From Bryobacterales bacterium (lineage in GTDB: Bacteria; Acidobacteriota; Terriglobia; Bryobacterales; Bryobacteraceae), in the NCBI GenBank assembly GCA_016716385.1, contig JADJWL010000026.1, forward strand, positions 62,001 through 126,000: 64,000 bases of DNA, given 5' to 3'. Below are positions 33,896 to 40,805 of the stretch, one piece after another. The position numbers and the translations under genes are program-made. Position 1 is the first letter of the stretch. Every line of letters begins with the position of its first letter. The notes under the pieces were generated by a model. It saw only the letters and a program-made list of their open reading frames with translations. It did no database searches and was not told where the DNA came from.

Positions 33896-34860
33896 GCCGC
33901 CTCCAGCACTGCCCGCCGCAGAGCGGGGAACGTCGCCCGATGGGGCCCGCACACGTAGAAGCTCTCGCCGCCGTCGGCCACCGTGCGCACCAGGATCGTC
34001 TTGTGCGGCCGGAAGTAGTACCCCGGATCGGTCTTCGGCAGCTCCCGGTGAACATCGCCCGCGATCGGCACCAGGTCGAACACGGCCGTCGCGAACCGGC
34101 GGATCTCCCGGCCCTCCGCATGCGCCACGTTGCGCGCCATCGCCAGCGCTTTCAGGTACACCTCCGGCCCCATGATCGCCGACCCGAAGTTCAGCAGCAC
34201 GCCGCCTTCGAGCCCCTCCACCGCGCGCGCGAACACAAGGAAGTCGCGATAGCTCGCCGCGCCGAACGCCGCCCCGTCACAGTTCGGATGCTCGTGCAGA
34301 ATGTCGTACCCGATGCCCACATGCACGGTGACAGGCACGCCGCAACGCCAGGCCGCCGCCAGGACACTCAGGTCCGCATGCGGGTAGCCGCTCGCCGCCA
34401 GCCGCCGGCCGGCATTCTCTCCGAGGCCCAGACCTTCGCGAGCGGCTTCTGCCACCCAGTCGTTCAACTCGCCCGTCTCCCGCCACAGGCCGAACTCGCC
34501 GCTCTGAATGTACCGCGCGACGCTCTCGGTGGTCGCCCCGATGCGCGCCAGCTCGTAATCGTGGATCACGCCCGCGCCGTTCATCGCGACGTGCGTCAGC
34601 CACCCGCGCTCCACCAGGTCGATCAGGTGCCGGTTGACCCCTGCCCGCAGCAGGTGCGCGCCCATGATCAGGATCCGGGACGCCCCGCCGGCGCGTGCAC
34701 CTGCCAGTCGCGCCGCGATCTCCGGCAGCGCGGGATCCGCAAACTCCGGAGCGGCCTCGTCCAGCGCCATCCAGTGGCTCAGGCTCAGGTCGTGCACCCG
34801 CTCCGCCAGCGGCCGGACCGTCAGCCGCCCGCGGTCAAAGCAGGCGTACTTAGACGGCAT
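33892..34860 (-). CDS. Deoxyhypusine-synthase-like protein of unknown function
   Basis: A 322-residue soluble protein. Elements such as THVAMNGAGVIHDYELARIG, VPVTVHVGIGYDILHEHPNCD, GGVLLNFGSAIMGPEVYLKAL and GYYFRPHKTILVRTV resemble, in order and spacing, the NAD-binding core of deoxyhypusine synthase (TTAGGVEEDL, PVFSPALTDGSLGD, GGGVVKHH). That similarity is by eye only. Bacteria generally lack hypusine, so another NAD-dependent or structurally related reaction on a sugar phosphate is possible. It overlaps both neighbours (11 bp with HAD, 4 bp with PfkB). Confidence 0.6.
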   Translation of the reverse strand: MPSKYACFDRGRLTVRPLAERVHDLSLSHWMALDEAAPEFADPALPEIAARLAGARAGGASRILIMGAHLLRAGVNRHLIDLVERGWLTHVAMNGAGVIHDYELARIGATTESVARYIQSGEFGLWRETGELNDWVAEAAREGLGLGENAGRRLAASGYPHADLSVLAAAWRCGVPVTVHVGIGYDILHEHPNCDGAAFGAASYRDFLVFARAVEGLEGGVLLNFGSAIMGPEVYLKALAMARNVAHAEGREIRRFATAVFDLVPIAGDVHRELPKTDPGYYFRPHKTILVRTVADGGESFYVCGPHRATFPALRRAVLEAA

Positions 34861-35674
34861 GGACCGGCTGACCGTTGGCGAAAAGCACCTCGAGCAAACC
34901 GGCGGCGTCCTCGAAGTTCGGGACGATGTAGTCGGCGCCCACGCCCGCCAGCCGCTGCCTCTTCCAGGCGTCGATCTCGCGGCACTCCGGCTCCTGCGTC
35001 GCGATGCCCACCGCCGTCCCGCCGACTTCCTTCACGTTTTCGATCTCCACGTACCCGTCGCCGAAGCCCAGCAGCTCGGGCCCGTGGCACTCCGCGCCGG
35101 CGATGAGGCGCTGGATCAGGATCTTCTTCGAAAAGCTCTTGTAATCGTCGAGCGCCCCGAAGACTCCGCCGTCGAAGTAGCGGGCCACGTCGAGCAGCCG
35201 CGCTTCTTCTTTCATGTAGATCTCATCGGTCCCGCTCGCCAGGTACATCCGCAGGCCGCGCTCGCGCAGCGATTCGAGCAGCGCGCGCGAGCCCGGCACC
35301 AGGTACTTCTCCGGCGAAACGCCGTCCCGCAGTTCGGCGATCCGTCCGGCGATCTTCGCGTTCAACAGGTCCAGGTAGCGGCGCTTGTACTCGATCGCCT
35401 CGAGCGGCGTCCCGCCCCGCTGGGCGACGTGCTCGGCCAGTTCGATCATCTGGTACATCGTCTGCTTCCCGGTCAGCCGGCCGACAAACTCCTCGACAAT
35501 CACCGTCAGTTCTTCTTCGGTTTCGCCGGTCTTCAGGTCCAGCAGAATTTCCACCATCATCGGGACCATGACGTCCACCCAGCCCGAGCGGATCAGCGAG
35601 AGGGTGCCATCGAAGTCGAACAACGCCACCCGCGCATTCGACGCGGAGGCGCGCGGGTTGAGAATCTCAATCAT
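34850..35674 (-). CDS. HAD-family phosphatase
   Basis: A 274-residue haloacid-dehalogenase-type hydrolase, first gene of the operon. Motif I is VALFDFDGTLSLIRSGW (nucleophile Asp), motif II YLASGTDE, motif III Lys in the region YKSFSKK, and motif IV LLGFGDGYVEIENVKE. A helical cap lies between motifs I and II. The C-terminus ends in GADYIVPNFEDAAGLLEVLF, typical of phosphoglycolate-phosphatase-like enzymes. In the context of SIS and PfkB it could fill a GmhB-like bisphosphate phosphatase role. Start ATG 35674. Confidence 0.88.
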   Translation of the reverse strand: MIEILNPRASASNARVALFDFDGTLSLIRSGWVDVMVPMMVEILLDLKTGETEEELTVIVEEFVGRLTGKQTMYQMIELAEHVAQRGGTPLEAIEYKRRYLDLLNAKIAGRIAELRDGVSPEKYLVPGSRALLESLRERGLRMYLASGTDEIYMKEEARLLDVARYFDGGVFGALDDYKSFSKKILIQRLIAGAECHGPELLGFGDGYVEIENVKEVGGTAVGIATQEPECREIDAWKRQRLAGVGADYIVPNFEDAAGLLEVLFANGQPVHAV

Positions 35675-35775
35675 TGACCCTCATTGTAGCGGCATCGGGC
35701 CGCCAGGACATCCCGCCGCTGGCCGCTTCCTGACGTGTTCCGGCCCGATCCTTCGCCAATCGAAGCGGAGGATTC

Positions 35776-36597
35776 ATGCTGGCGAAACATCTTGCTGTCC
35801 TGGCTTGCGCGGCCCTGCCCGCACTGGCGTCGCCCGTGGGCTACGCGACGTACTTGAACGCCGATGGGGTCCATTCGCAGTTCGTGAGCCCCTCGGCCAC
35901 GCGTGTGCAGTCCGGCCCCGGCTCGCTGGTGGCCGCCGGGGCGGACCTGTCCCAGGGAGCGCTGCGAATCCGGACCGTTCGAACGTCGGGATCGGGCGGA
36001 CTGGGAGCACAGGCGTTGTTCTACGACACCATCACGTTCGACGGGTCGGCCTTCCAGGGGCTTTATGGCGCATCGTACAACCTGAACCTCACCGCCACCT
36101 ATGAGGGGACCTTCACCGCGACAGGGACGATCGACAGCGCCGGAGTGGGTGGGCGCATCCACATCTACAGCGGGGACACCGTGATCGATTCGGGAGTGTT
36201 CACGGACGCGACATCGCTCACGAACTTCATGTTTCTCGGCGGTCCCGCGCCGCTGTGCGCCAACGGAGTGAACGGTCCCGACCTGGTCACCTATCGCGGC
36301 TTCTTTCAGTTCCAGGTGTCGTGCAGCGTCACGGTCACAGCATTGAATCCGACGGTCAGGATCTTCATGAATCTGCCGGGGTTTGTCAACGGAGGGGCGG
36401 CGACCTGGGATCTGGACATGATGAACACGGCGACGCTGAGCCTGGGCGATCTTGAAGGACGGGTCGTTCGGTCGGCCAGCGGTGTGCTGCCGGGGACCCT
36501 GCTGAATGAAGTTCCTGAGCCGTCAACGATGGGCCTGGCAGCGCTGGCGCTGGCCGCCTTGTGGTGGCGCGCCAGGCGTGCCGGCGCGTCAGACTGA
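35776..36597 (+). CDS. PEP-CTERM sorted exported protein
   Basis: A 273-residue protein with an N-terminal signal (MLAKHLAVLACAALPALAS) and a C-terminal tripartite sorting signal: VPEPSTMG, a hydrophobic stretch LAALALAALWW and a basic end RARRAG. The body is Gly/Ser/Thr-rich and beta-like. PEP-CTERM proteins are processed by exosortase and typically associate with extracellular polysaccharide. No exosortase is in the window. Start ATG 35776 with GCGGAGG upstream. Function of the body unknown. Confidence 0.92.
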   Translation: MLAKHLAVLACAALPALASPVGYATYLNADGVHSQFVSPSATRVQSGPGSLVAAGADLSQGALRIRTVRTSGSGGLGAQALFYDTITFDGSAFQGLYGASYNLNLTATYEGTFTATGTIDSAGVGGRIHIYSGDTVIDSGVFTDATSLTNFMFLGGPAPLCANGVNGPDLVTYRGFFQFQVSCSVTVTALNPTVRIFMNLPGFVNGGAATWDLDMMNTATLSLGDLEGRVVRSASGVLPGTLLNEVPEPSTMGLAALALAALWWRARRAGASD

Positions 36598-36628
36598 GGG
36601 GTTGCCAGGCGGCGCGAGTGACGCCGTG

Positions 36629-36826
36629 GGCGCAGTACACTCACGACGGAAACCGCGATGCCATCGTCACCGGTTTCGAGCGCCACCGATCCGAGTCGTT
36701 GCCGGGCGTTCTTGCTCTGGCGTTCGGCGGAGACGGCCGCCGTCGAGTCGAGCATCAGTCCCAAGCGGGCGGCTCCAGCGGCTCCCGATGAGCGGCTATA
36801 GCCGCTTCGACATCCCTCGCGGAGTC
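36629..36826 (-). pseudogene. Eroded vapBC relic
   Basis: Two overlapping minus-strand frames preserve pieces of a VapBC pair. One frame ends AAIAAHREPLEPPAWD, matching the tail of the intact antitoxin at 20.4 kb (EIIAQHQQPWNPPSWD). The other begins at 36755 with LMLDSTAAVSAERQSK, then continues IAVSVVSV, matching the start of the intact VapC (LVLDSSTVIAAERREE, LSPVSVAELVHG). The toxin frame degenerates after about 40 residues. It is a dead copy, not an active system. Confidence 0.6.
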
Positions 36827-37344
36827 GGGATCGATCGTCGCTGTGGAGTCGGCCCTTGACGATGCCGCGGCGGAGCCCCCGCCGCCCAAATCGAGCGGTG
36901 AGCCTGCCGTGTCCCGCCAAGCGAGTCCAGTGGCGGGGCATGGAATGACGTGCGCCGCCGCGCTGAGGCCGGGCATCGGCCCCCCCGTTCGCTTCACAGG
37001 CGCAGCGGATCCCGAGGGCCGTTTCGCCGGCCGCTGGTACCAGGTTCGCCGGGAGTACCTGGGCATCGCGTGGGACTGTAACGCGAAATGTGTCAAGCGG
37101 TTGGAGCCGGTTACCTTAGAGCGCGTCGAGCACCTCCGGACGAAGACAGTCCGGGAAGAGCATCGCCAACTGCTTCATCACGATATCCCATGACTGGCGC
37201 CTCGTCCAAACCGCAAACAGCGCGCACGCTGTGGTGGTGGCTGACCCGACGCTCAGGTTCCGGGTAGCGCGCAATCCGGTGTCCGATTGGCTTGCCGCTC
37301 CCCATCTTCCAGCAGTCATGCAATGCATATACAATGGGGGTGCG
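36827..37344. other. Gene-poor stretch between vapBC relic and BrnTA
   Basis: About 0.5 kb with only short, compositionally atypical open frames. A minus-strand fragment near 37120-37190 reads WDIVMKQLAMLFPDCLRPEVLDAL, which looks like the tip of a larger protein, but I cannot assign it. No hairpin, repeat array or promoter is clear. Confidence 0.5.
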
Positions 37345-37620
37345 GTGTTCGACTGGGACGCCAACAATCTGCGCAAGATTCGGGCGCACCGGATCAAGGC
37401 TGAAGAAGTCGAAAGAGCGCTGTCGAACGACCCGATCCCGGTCTATGAGCAAGACGTGGAGGGGGAAGCGCGCTACGTCTATTACGGCGAGACAGATTCC
37501 GGACGGATGCTGGCCGTGGTACTGGTTGAGCGCGGCGAAACGATCCGAGTCGTTACCGCGTACGACCTGGATGCCGGGCAGAAGAAGGATTACCTCGCCC
37601 GGCGCGTGCGAGGGGAGTGA
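37345..37620 (+). CDS. brnT: BrnT-family ribonuclease toxin
   Basis: A 91-residue toxin starting at GTG 37345, where VFDWDANNLRKIRAHRIKAEEVERAL matches the canonical BrnT N-terminus (FEWD...N...K H.. F EEA). It continues YVYYGETDSGRMLAVVLVERGETIRVVTAYDLD. A GGGGG run lies 5 bp upstream. The frame also extends to 37318 and 37231, but those residues are not BrnT-like. The antitoxin gene follows, with its start 6 bp after the toxin stop. BrnT cleaves mRNA and forms a 2:4 complex with BrnA. Confidence 0.87.
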   Translation: MFDWDANNLRKIRAHRIKAEEVERALSNDPIPVYEQDVEGEARYVYYGETDSGRMLAVVLVERGETIRVVTAYDLDAGQKKDYLARRVRGE

Positions 37621-37625
37621 AGGTG

Positions 37626-37934
37626 ATGAACAAGAAACCGATCGTCATGCCCAAGTTCGTCAACGAAGCACAGGAGGCGGACTGGTGGGCCAGCCGCGAA
37701 GGCCGCGAGTTCGTAAAGCAGAAGGCGGCCGGAACCGGGAAAGGAGGCGCACCGAGCGTCTCGCGCCTTGTTGGTCAGTTGAACAAGGTCGCCAGCGTCC
37801 AAATTGCGTTGCGATTGCCCGAACCCGATGTAGCCAAGGCCCGAGAACTCGCAGCGCGAAAGGGCATCGGATACCAGACCCTCCTCAAGATGCTGGTGCA
37901 TGAGGGGCTTCGCCGCGAAGCGAGCCGGACGTGA
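37626..37934 (+). CDS. brnA: BrnA-family antitoxin
   Basis: A 102-residue protein partnered with BrnT. A short basic N-terminus (MNKKPIVMPKFVNEAQEADWW) is followed by a ribbon-helix-helix region VQIALRLPEPDVAKARELAARKGIGYQTLLKMLVHEGL (about 60-97), as in BrnA/CopG-type antitoxins. ATG 37626 is used; a GTG at 37617 is in frame but GGGGAG is better spaced for the ATG. Both genes look intact. Confidence 0.85.
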   Translation: MNKKPIVMPKFVNEAQEADWWASREGREFVKQKAAGTGKGGAPSVSRLVGQLNKVASVQIALRLPEPDVAKARELAARKGIGYQTLLKMLVHEGLRREASRT

Positions 37935-37964
37935 AAGCGGCGTTTGCAAACACCAAGGCCGGAA

Positions 37965-38016
37965 GAATCCCTGAAGCACTGCATCAGGCCGGCCGCCAGG
38001 GACGACATCCTCAGGC
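37965..38016 (+). repeat. 52-bp relic copy of a parD-parE junction
   Basis: This 52-bp stretch matches 38643-38694 with 3 mismatches. It covers the parD stop region and the first 15 or so codons of parE (VKHCIRPAARDDILR), after which the frame ends within a few codons. It is the trace of a lost second parDE copy immediately downstream of BrnTA. Confidence 0.8.
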
Positions 38017-38051
38017 GAAGGAATTGAGCGGCGCCGCGTGCCGGCCCGCCC

Positions 38052-38315
38052 CTACCCCACAGTCGCCGCCACCGCCGCAAACACCGCGCGCGCCCGCTCC
38101 ACCTCCGCGGTCACGTCGCTTTGCCCCCGGTCGATCAGCGGCTCAAGCACAATCGGGACCTCTTCCCGAATCGCCCCGGCCACCCGGCTGAACGCCGCCA
38201 CCGCATTCAGCGAAATCGGATCGTGCCGGCTCGCCGTATTCACCTCGCTCATGTGGACCTCCGCCAGCCGGTCCCCAAACGCATCGAGCAGCAGCGCCGC
38301 CTGCCACGCTCTTAT
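38052..38315 (-). pseudogene. Truncated C-terminal fragment of a TIM-barrel sugar-isomerase-like protein
   Basis: About 87 residues remain: AWQAALLLDAFGDRLAEVHMSE then HDPISLNAVAAFSRVAGAI then VPIVLEPLIDRGQSDVTAEVE. The pattern (VHMSEV..HDPIS..) is that of the last strands of xylose-isomerase-like TIM-barrel enzymes. Upstream (higher coordinates) the frame meets a stop at 38316-38318 exactly where the AT-rich parDE promoter begins, so the gene was truncated by the arrival of the ParDE module. Confidence 0.55.
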
Positions 38316-38320
38316 CTATT

Positions 38321-38338
38321 AAGATCTAATCTTATAAT
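38321..38338 (+). promoter_or_regulatory. parDE promoter with operator dyad
   Basis: AAGAT-CTA-ATCTT (38321-38333) is a perfect inverted repeat that adjoins TATAAT (38333-38338), a consensus -10 box 38 bp upstream of the parD ATG. The patch is strongly AT-rich against its GC-rich surroundings. An operator overlapping the -10 box fits autorepression by the ParD ribbon-helix-helix protein. No good -35 box is seen. Confidence 0.6.
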
Positions 38339-38376
38339 CGATACAGTGAAGGGATGACCACGAAAGGAGACTTGCC

Positions 38377-38652
38377 ATGACCACCGTCACCATCTCTCTG
38401 CCGGAATCTCTCAAGGCGTTCATTGACGAACAGCTTGCCACCAAGGGATATGGCAACGTAAGCGAATACTTCCGCTCACTGCTGCGCGAGGCCCAGGAAC
38501 GCGAAGAGGAAGCCCGGCTCGAAGCGCTCCTTGTCGAAGGACTCGTGACCGGTGGCAATGACATTCCGCTCACCCGCGAGTTCTGGAAAGACCTCAAGGC
38601 CGAGGCGATGGACCTGGCCAGGAAACACCACGGCCGGAAAATGAATCCGTGA
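38377..38652 (+). CDS. parD: ParD-family antitoxin
   Basis: A 91-residue antitoxin with an N-terminal ribbon-helix-helix (MTTVTISLPESLKAFIDEQLATKGYGNVSEYFRSLLREAQ) and a C-terminal extended region (PLTREFWKDLKAEAMDLARKH) that should embrace ParE. The Shine-Dalgarno AAAGGAG is well placed. Its stop overlaps the GTG start of parE (4 bp). Confidence 0.92.
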   Translation: MTTVTISLPESLKAFIDEQLATKGYGNVSEYFRSLLREAQEREEEARLEALLVEGLVTGGNDIPLTREFWKDLKAEAMDLARKHHGRKMNP

Positions 38653-38969
38653 AGCACTGCATCAGGCCGTCCGCTAGGGACGACATCCTCAGGCAGTATC
38701 GCTACTACCTGCTGGAAGACGCTCTTGATGCGGCAACCCGGTTCCTTGAGGCTGTAGACAACTCCATCTCCCTCTGCAAGATGCCGGAAATGGGAGCGCC
38801 CAGGGCTTTCAAGAATCCCATTCTCGCGGGCCTTCGCTCCTGGCCGGTGAAGGATTTCGAAGACATGCGCATCTACTACGTGATCCAGAAAGGCGTGCTT
38901 CGTGTCGTCCGTGTCTTACACGGCAAGCGGGACATCAAGACCATCCTCGAAACCGAAAAAGGACGATGA
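38649..38969 (+). CDS. parE: ParE-family toxin
   Basis: A 106-residue RelE/ParE-fold toxin. CIRPSARDDILRQYRYYL is the N-terminal helix region, followed by GLRSWPVKDFEDMRIYYVIQKGVLRVVRVLHGKRD, the beta-sheet core common to ParE toxins that target DNA gyrase. GTG start overlaps the parD stop. It is intact; a 52-bp remnant of a second copy of its 5' end lies 0.65 kb upstream. Confidence 0.92.
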   Translation: MKHCIRPSARDDILRQYRYYLLEDALDAATRFLEAVDNSISLCKMPEMGAPRAFKNPILAGLRSWPVKDFEDMRIYYVIQKGVLRVVRVLHGKRDIKTILETEKGR

Positions 38970-38971
38970 CA

Positions 38972-39983
38972 TGCGCCGCTGAGAAGTCCCTCAGCCGAAC
39001 CGTGTCCGGGCAACTCGCCGCGCCCTGCCGAACACCTCCGTCAGCCGTCTCACCGAACCGCCCCCCGCGCCCGGCAGAATGTCGCTCAGCGTGATCGCAT
39101 AGAAGCTCCGCTTCGCCTGCGACGCAATCAGCCGCGCCAGCACCGCCGGCCGTCGCTACGCCGCCGCATCGAACACCCGGCGGACCTCCGCCGCCGTCGA
39201 ACCCACCCCCACGCTCATCAACTCCGGGCAGCGCAGATGAAGGAAATTGGCGCGAAACTCGCCCGCCGTGGCCTCAGCCAGCAGGTTCTTCCCCGTCCCC
39301 TGCGGGCCATACAGCAGAATCCCGTTCCGGACCACCGGCGCCCCGCCCCGGTTGAACCGGTTCGCGGCCACCATCCGCACCTCGCGCTTGGCATCCTCCC
39401 CGCCGCCAAACGACGCGAAGGTGACCGCCGGGATATTCGCCTCCACCCCCACATTCACAGTCTCCGCCACCTTCGACGTGGAAACCGCCGCCGCTGCCCC
39501 GGCGCGCCGCCGCCGGAACGCGGCCAGCGCCCAAACCGTCATGCCCATCCAGACCGCCATGTTGACCAGCGTCAACACACCCGACCCCGCCTTCAGCCCC
39601 GGATACGCCGCCGTCGCCCACGCGATTAAGGTCCCGAGATTCGCCGCCGTGAACGTCGCCACCAGCAGCCTCGCGAAGACGAGCAGCAACCGCGGCACCG
39701 GCCTCGGCATCAACAGCAGCGCAAACCAACCCGCCACCAGCGCAATCGGACTCCCCGCCGTCGCATTCGCCCAACTGAACACCACCCGCAATGCCGCCAG
39801 CAGCGCCAAAGCGGCACAGCACCTCCACAACCACGCGATCCGCTGAGCTGAATTCGCCGTCCGCGCCCGCTCCTGAAGAAACCCCACCTCCGCCACCAGT
39901 CCATCCACACCCCTCCGCAGGTGCTGGCAGACCCAGTACGCCAGCCCCCAATTCCCAGCCTCGGAGCCGACCGCTCGCGGCAT
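38972..39983 (-). pseudogene. AAA+ ATPase (FtsH-like) relic with internal stop and lost C-terminal half
   Basis: From ATG 39983 the frame encodes two hydrophobic segments (LWRCCAALALLAALRVVF; then LVNMAVWMGMTVWALAAF) and an AAA module start: VTFASFGGGEDAKREVRMV, Walker A YGPQGTGKNLLAEA and GSTAAEVRRVFDAAA, then TAG at 39156. The same frame continues RRPAVLARLIASQAKRSFYAITLSDIL and VRRLTEVFGRARRVART, AAA-like, up to the ParDE junction. Walker B (hhhhDE) is missing. Truncation at the parDE border and the internal stop indicate a dead gene. Confidence 0.65.
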
Positions 39984-40369
39984 GCCGAAGAATCCTCTCG
40001 AACAACCACAGAATAATAACTTCTCTGGTCAACGCAAAGCAGAGCCGCCGCATTCTCCTCCAGCGGAGGGGCTACCTCGCGTTGCCTCGAGAGATAACGT
40101 TCCTTCAACTCTGTGGACATGAACTTACTCGCCGATCCGGTATGCGTCCTCGATGACTGAACTTTCTCGATTGCGCAGAAACCACTCGAAAAGCAATACG
40201 GGATCAGGGCGTCAGAACTCTTAAAGGATCCGGGCAATCTTGATCGCTGGAGTCAGGTGGCAGATCCGGTCAGCGCCCGCCTTCCGACACATTAGCCCAC
40301 CGTGCTAAGTCGGTCAGCAACGGCACGAAGTCTCCGAGTCTTCTTCTGAGTCCCCCTGCGAGAAAGATT
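39984..40369. other. Intergenic stretch with no recognised feature
   Basis: About 390 bp between the AAA relic and the DUF1810 gene. Composition shifts here from GC-rich to clearly more AT-containing. Short frames exist on both strands, but none has a ribosome-binding site plus recognisable sequence. No terminator hairpin or att-like direct repeat was found by eye. Confidence 0.5.
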
Positions 40370-40801
40370 TCAGAGTCGATCAAGTGTAAGTTGATCTGGC
40401 CGGCCGCCAAAGTACCTCTCCAACGCGTCCATGAATACCGAACAATCCTGAGCAACTTCAGAGAACAGCGTCATCGACGACCGGAATTTCAACGCGTCTA
40501 TGGGGCCGAAGATTTGCTCTGCTGATCGGCCCTGCACGTGGATGATAAGCTCAGTACATTCAATTAGCCTTGGTCCGAGAACGGGATGAGTGAGAAACGC
40601 TTCAGCTTCAAGCCGCGAAGAAATACCATACTTGTCTGCCATCCAGCTACTACCCAGGCCCTTGATCTGCGGAAAAACAAACCACATCCAATGACCCAGC
40701 TTGCAGCCGATACGCAACTCCGATAACACGCCATCAATTACGGAACTTTGAGCGTCGACAAACCGCTCAAGATCAAACGGATCACTGATGGTGTTCGACA
40801 T
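40370..40801 (-). CDS. DUF1810 family protein downstream of TIR-macro gene
   Basis: A 143-residue, mostly helical protein. DPFDLERFVDAQ...ELRIGCKLGHWMWFVFPQIKGLGSSWMADKYGI, AEAFLTHPVLGPRLIECTELI and GRSAEQIFGPIDALKFRSSMTLFSEVA match the DUF1810 family (COG5579) along its whole length. ATG 40801 (MSNTISDPF) follows the TIR-macro stop by 4 bp, so the genes form one operon. The family's biochemical role is not established to my knowledge; I avoid assigning one. Base composition is lower in GC than the flanking chromosome, suggesting transfer together with its partner. Confidence 0.88.
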   Translation of the reverse strand: MSNTISDPFDLERFVDAQSSVIDGVLSELRIGCKLGHWMWFVFPQIKGLGSSWMADKYGISSRLEAEAFLTHPVLGPRLIECTELIIHVQGRSAEQIFGPIDALKFRSSMTLFSEVAQDCSVFMDALERYFGGRPDQLTLDRL

Positions 40802-40805
40802 TGGG

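Noticed and set aside
36843..37193. 116-residue plus-strand frame between vapBC relic and BrnTA
   Set aside because: Biased composition, no ribosome-binding site and no resemblance to a protein family.
37116..37397. Minus-strand fragment ending WDIVMKQLAMLFPDCLRPEVLDAL, possibly the head of an Rpn/DUF4351-type nuclease
   Set aside because: Only about 24 residues look protein-like; too short to assign.
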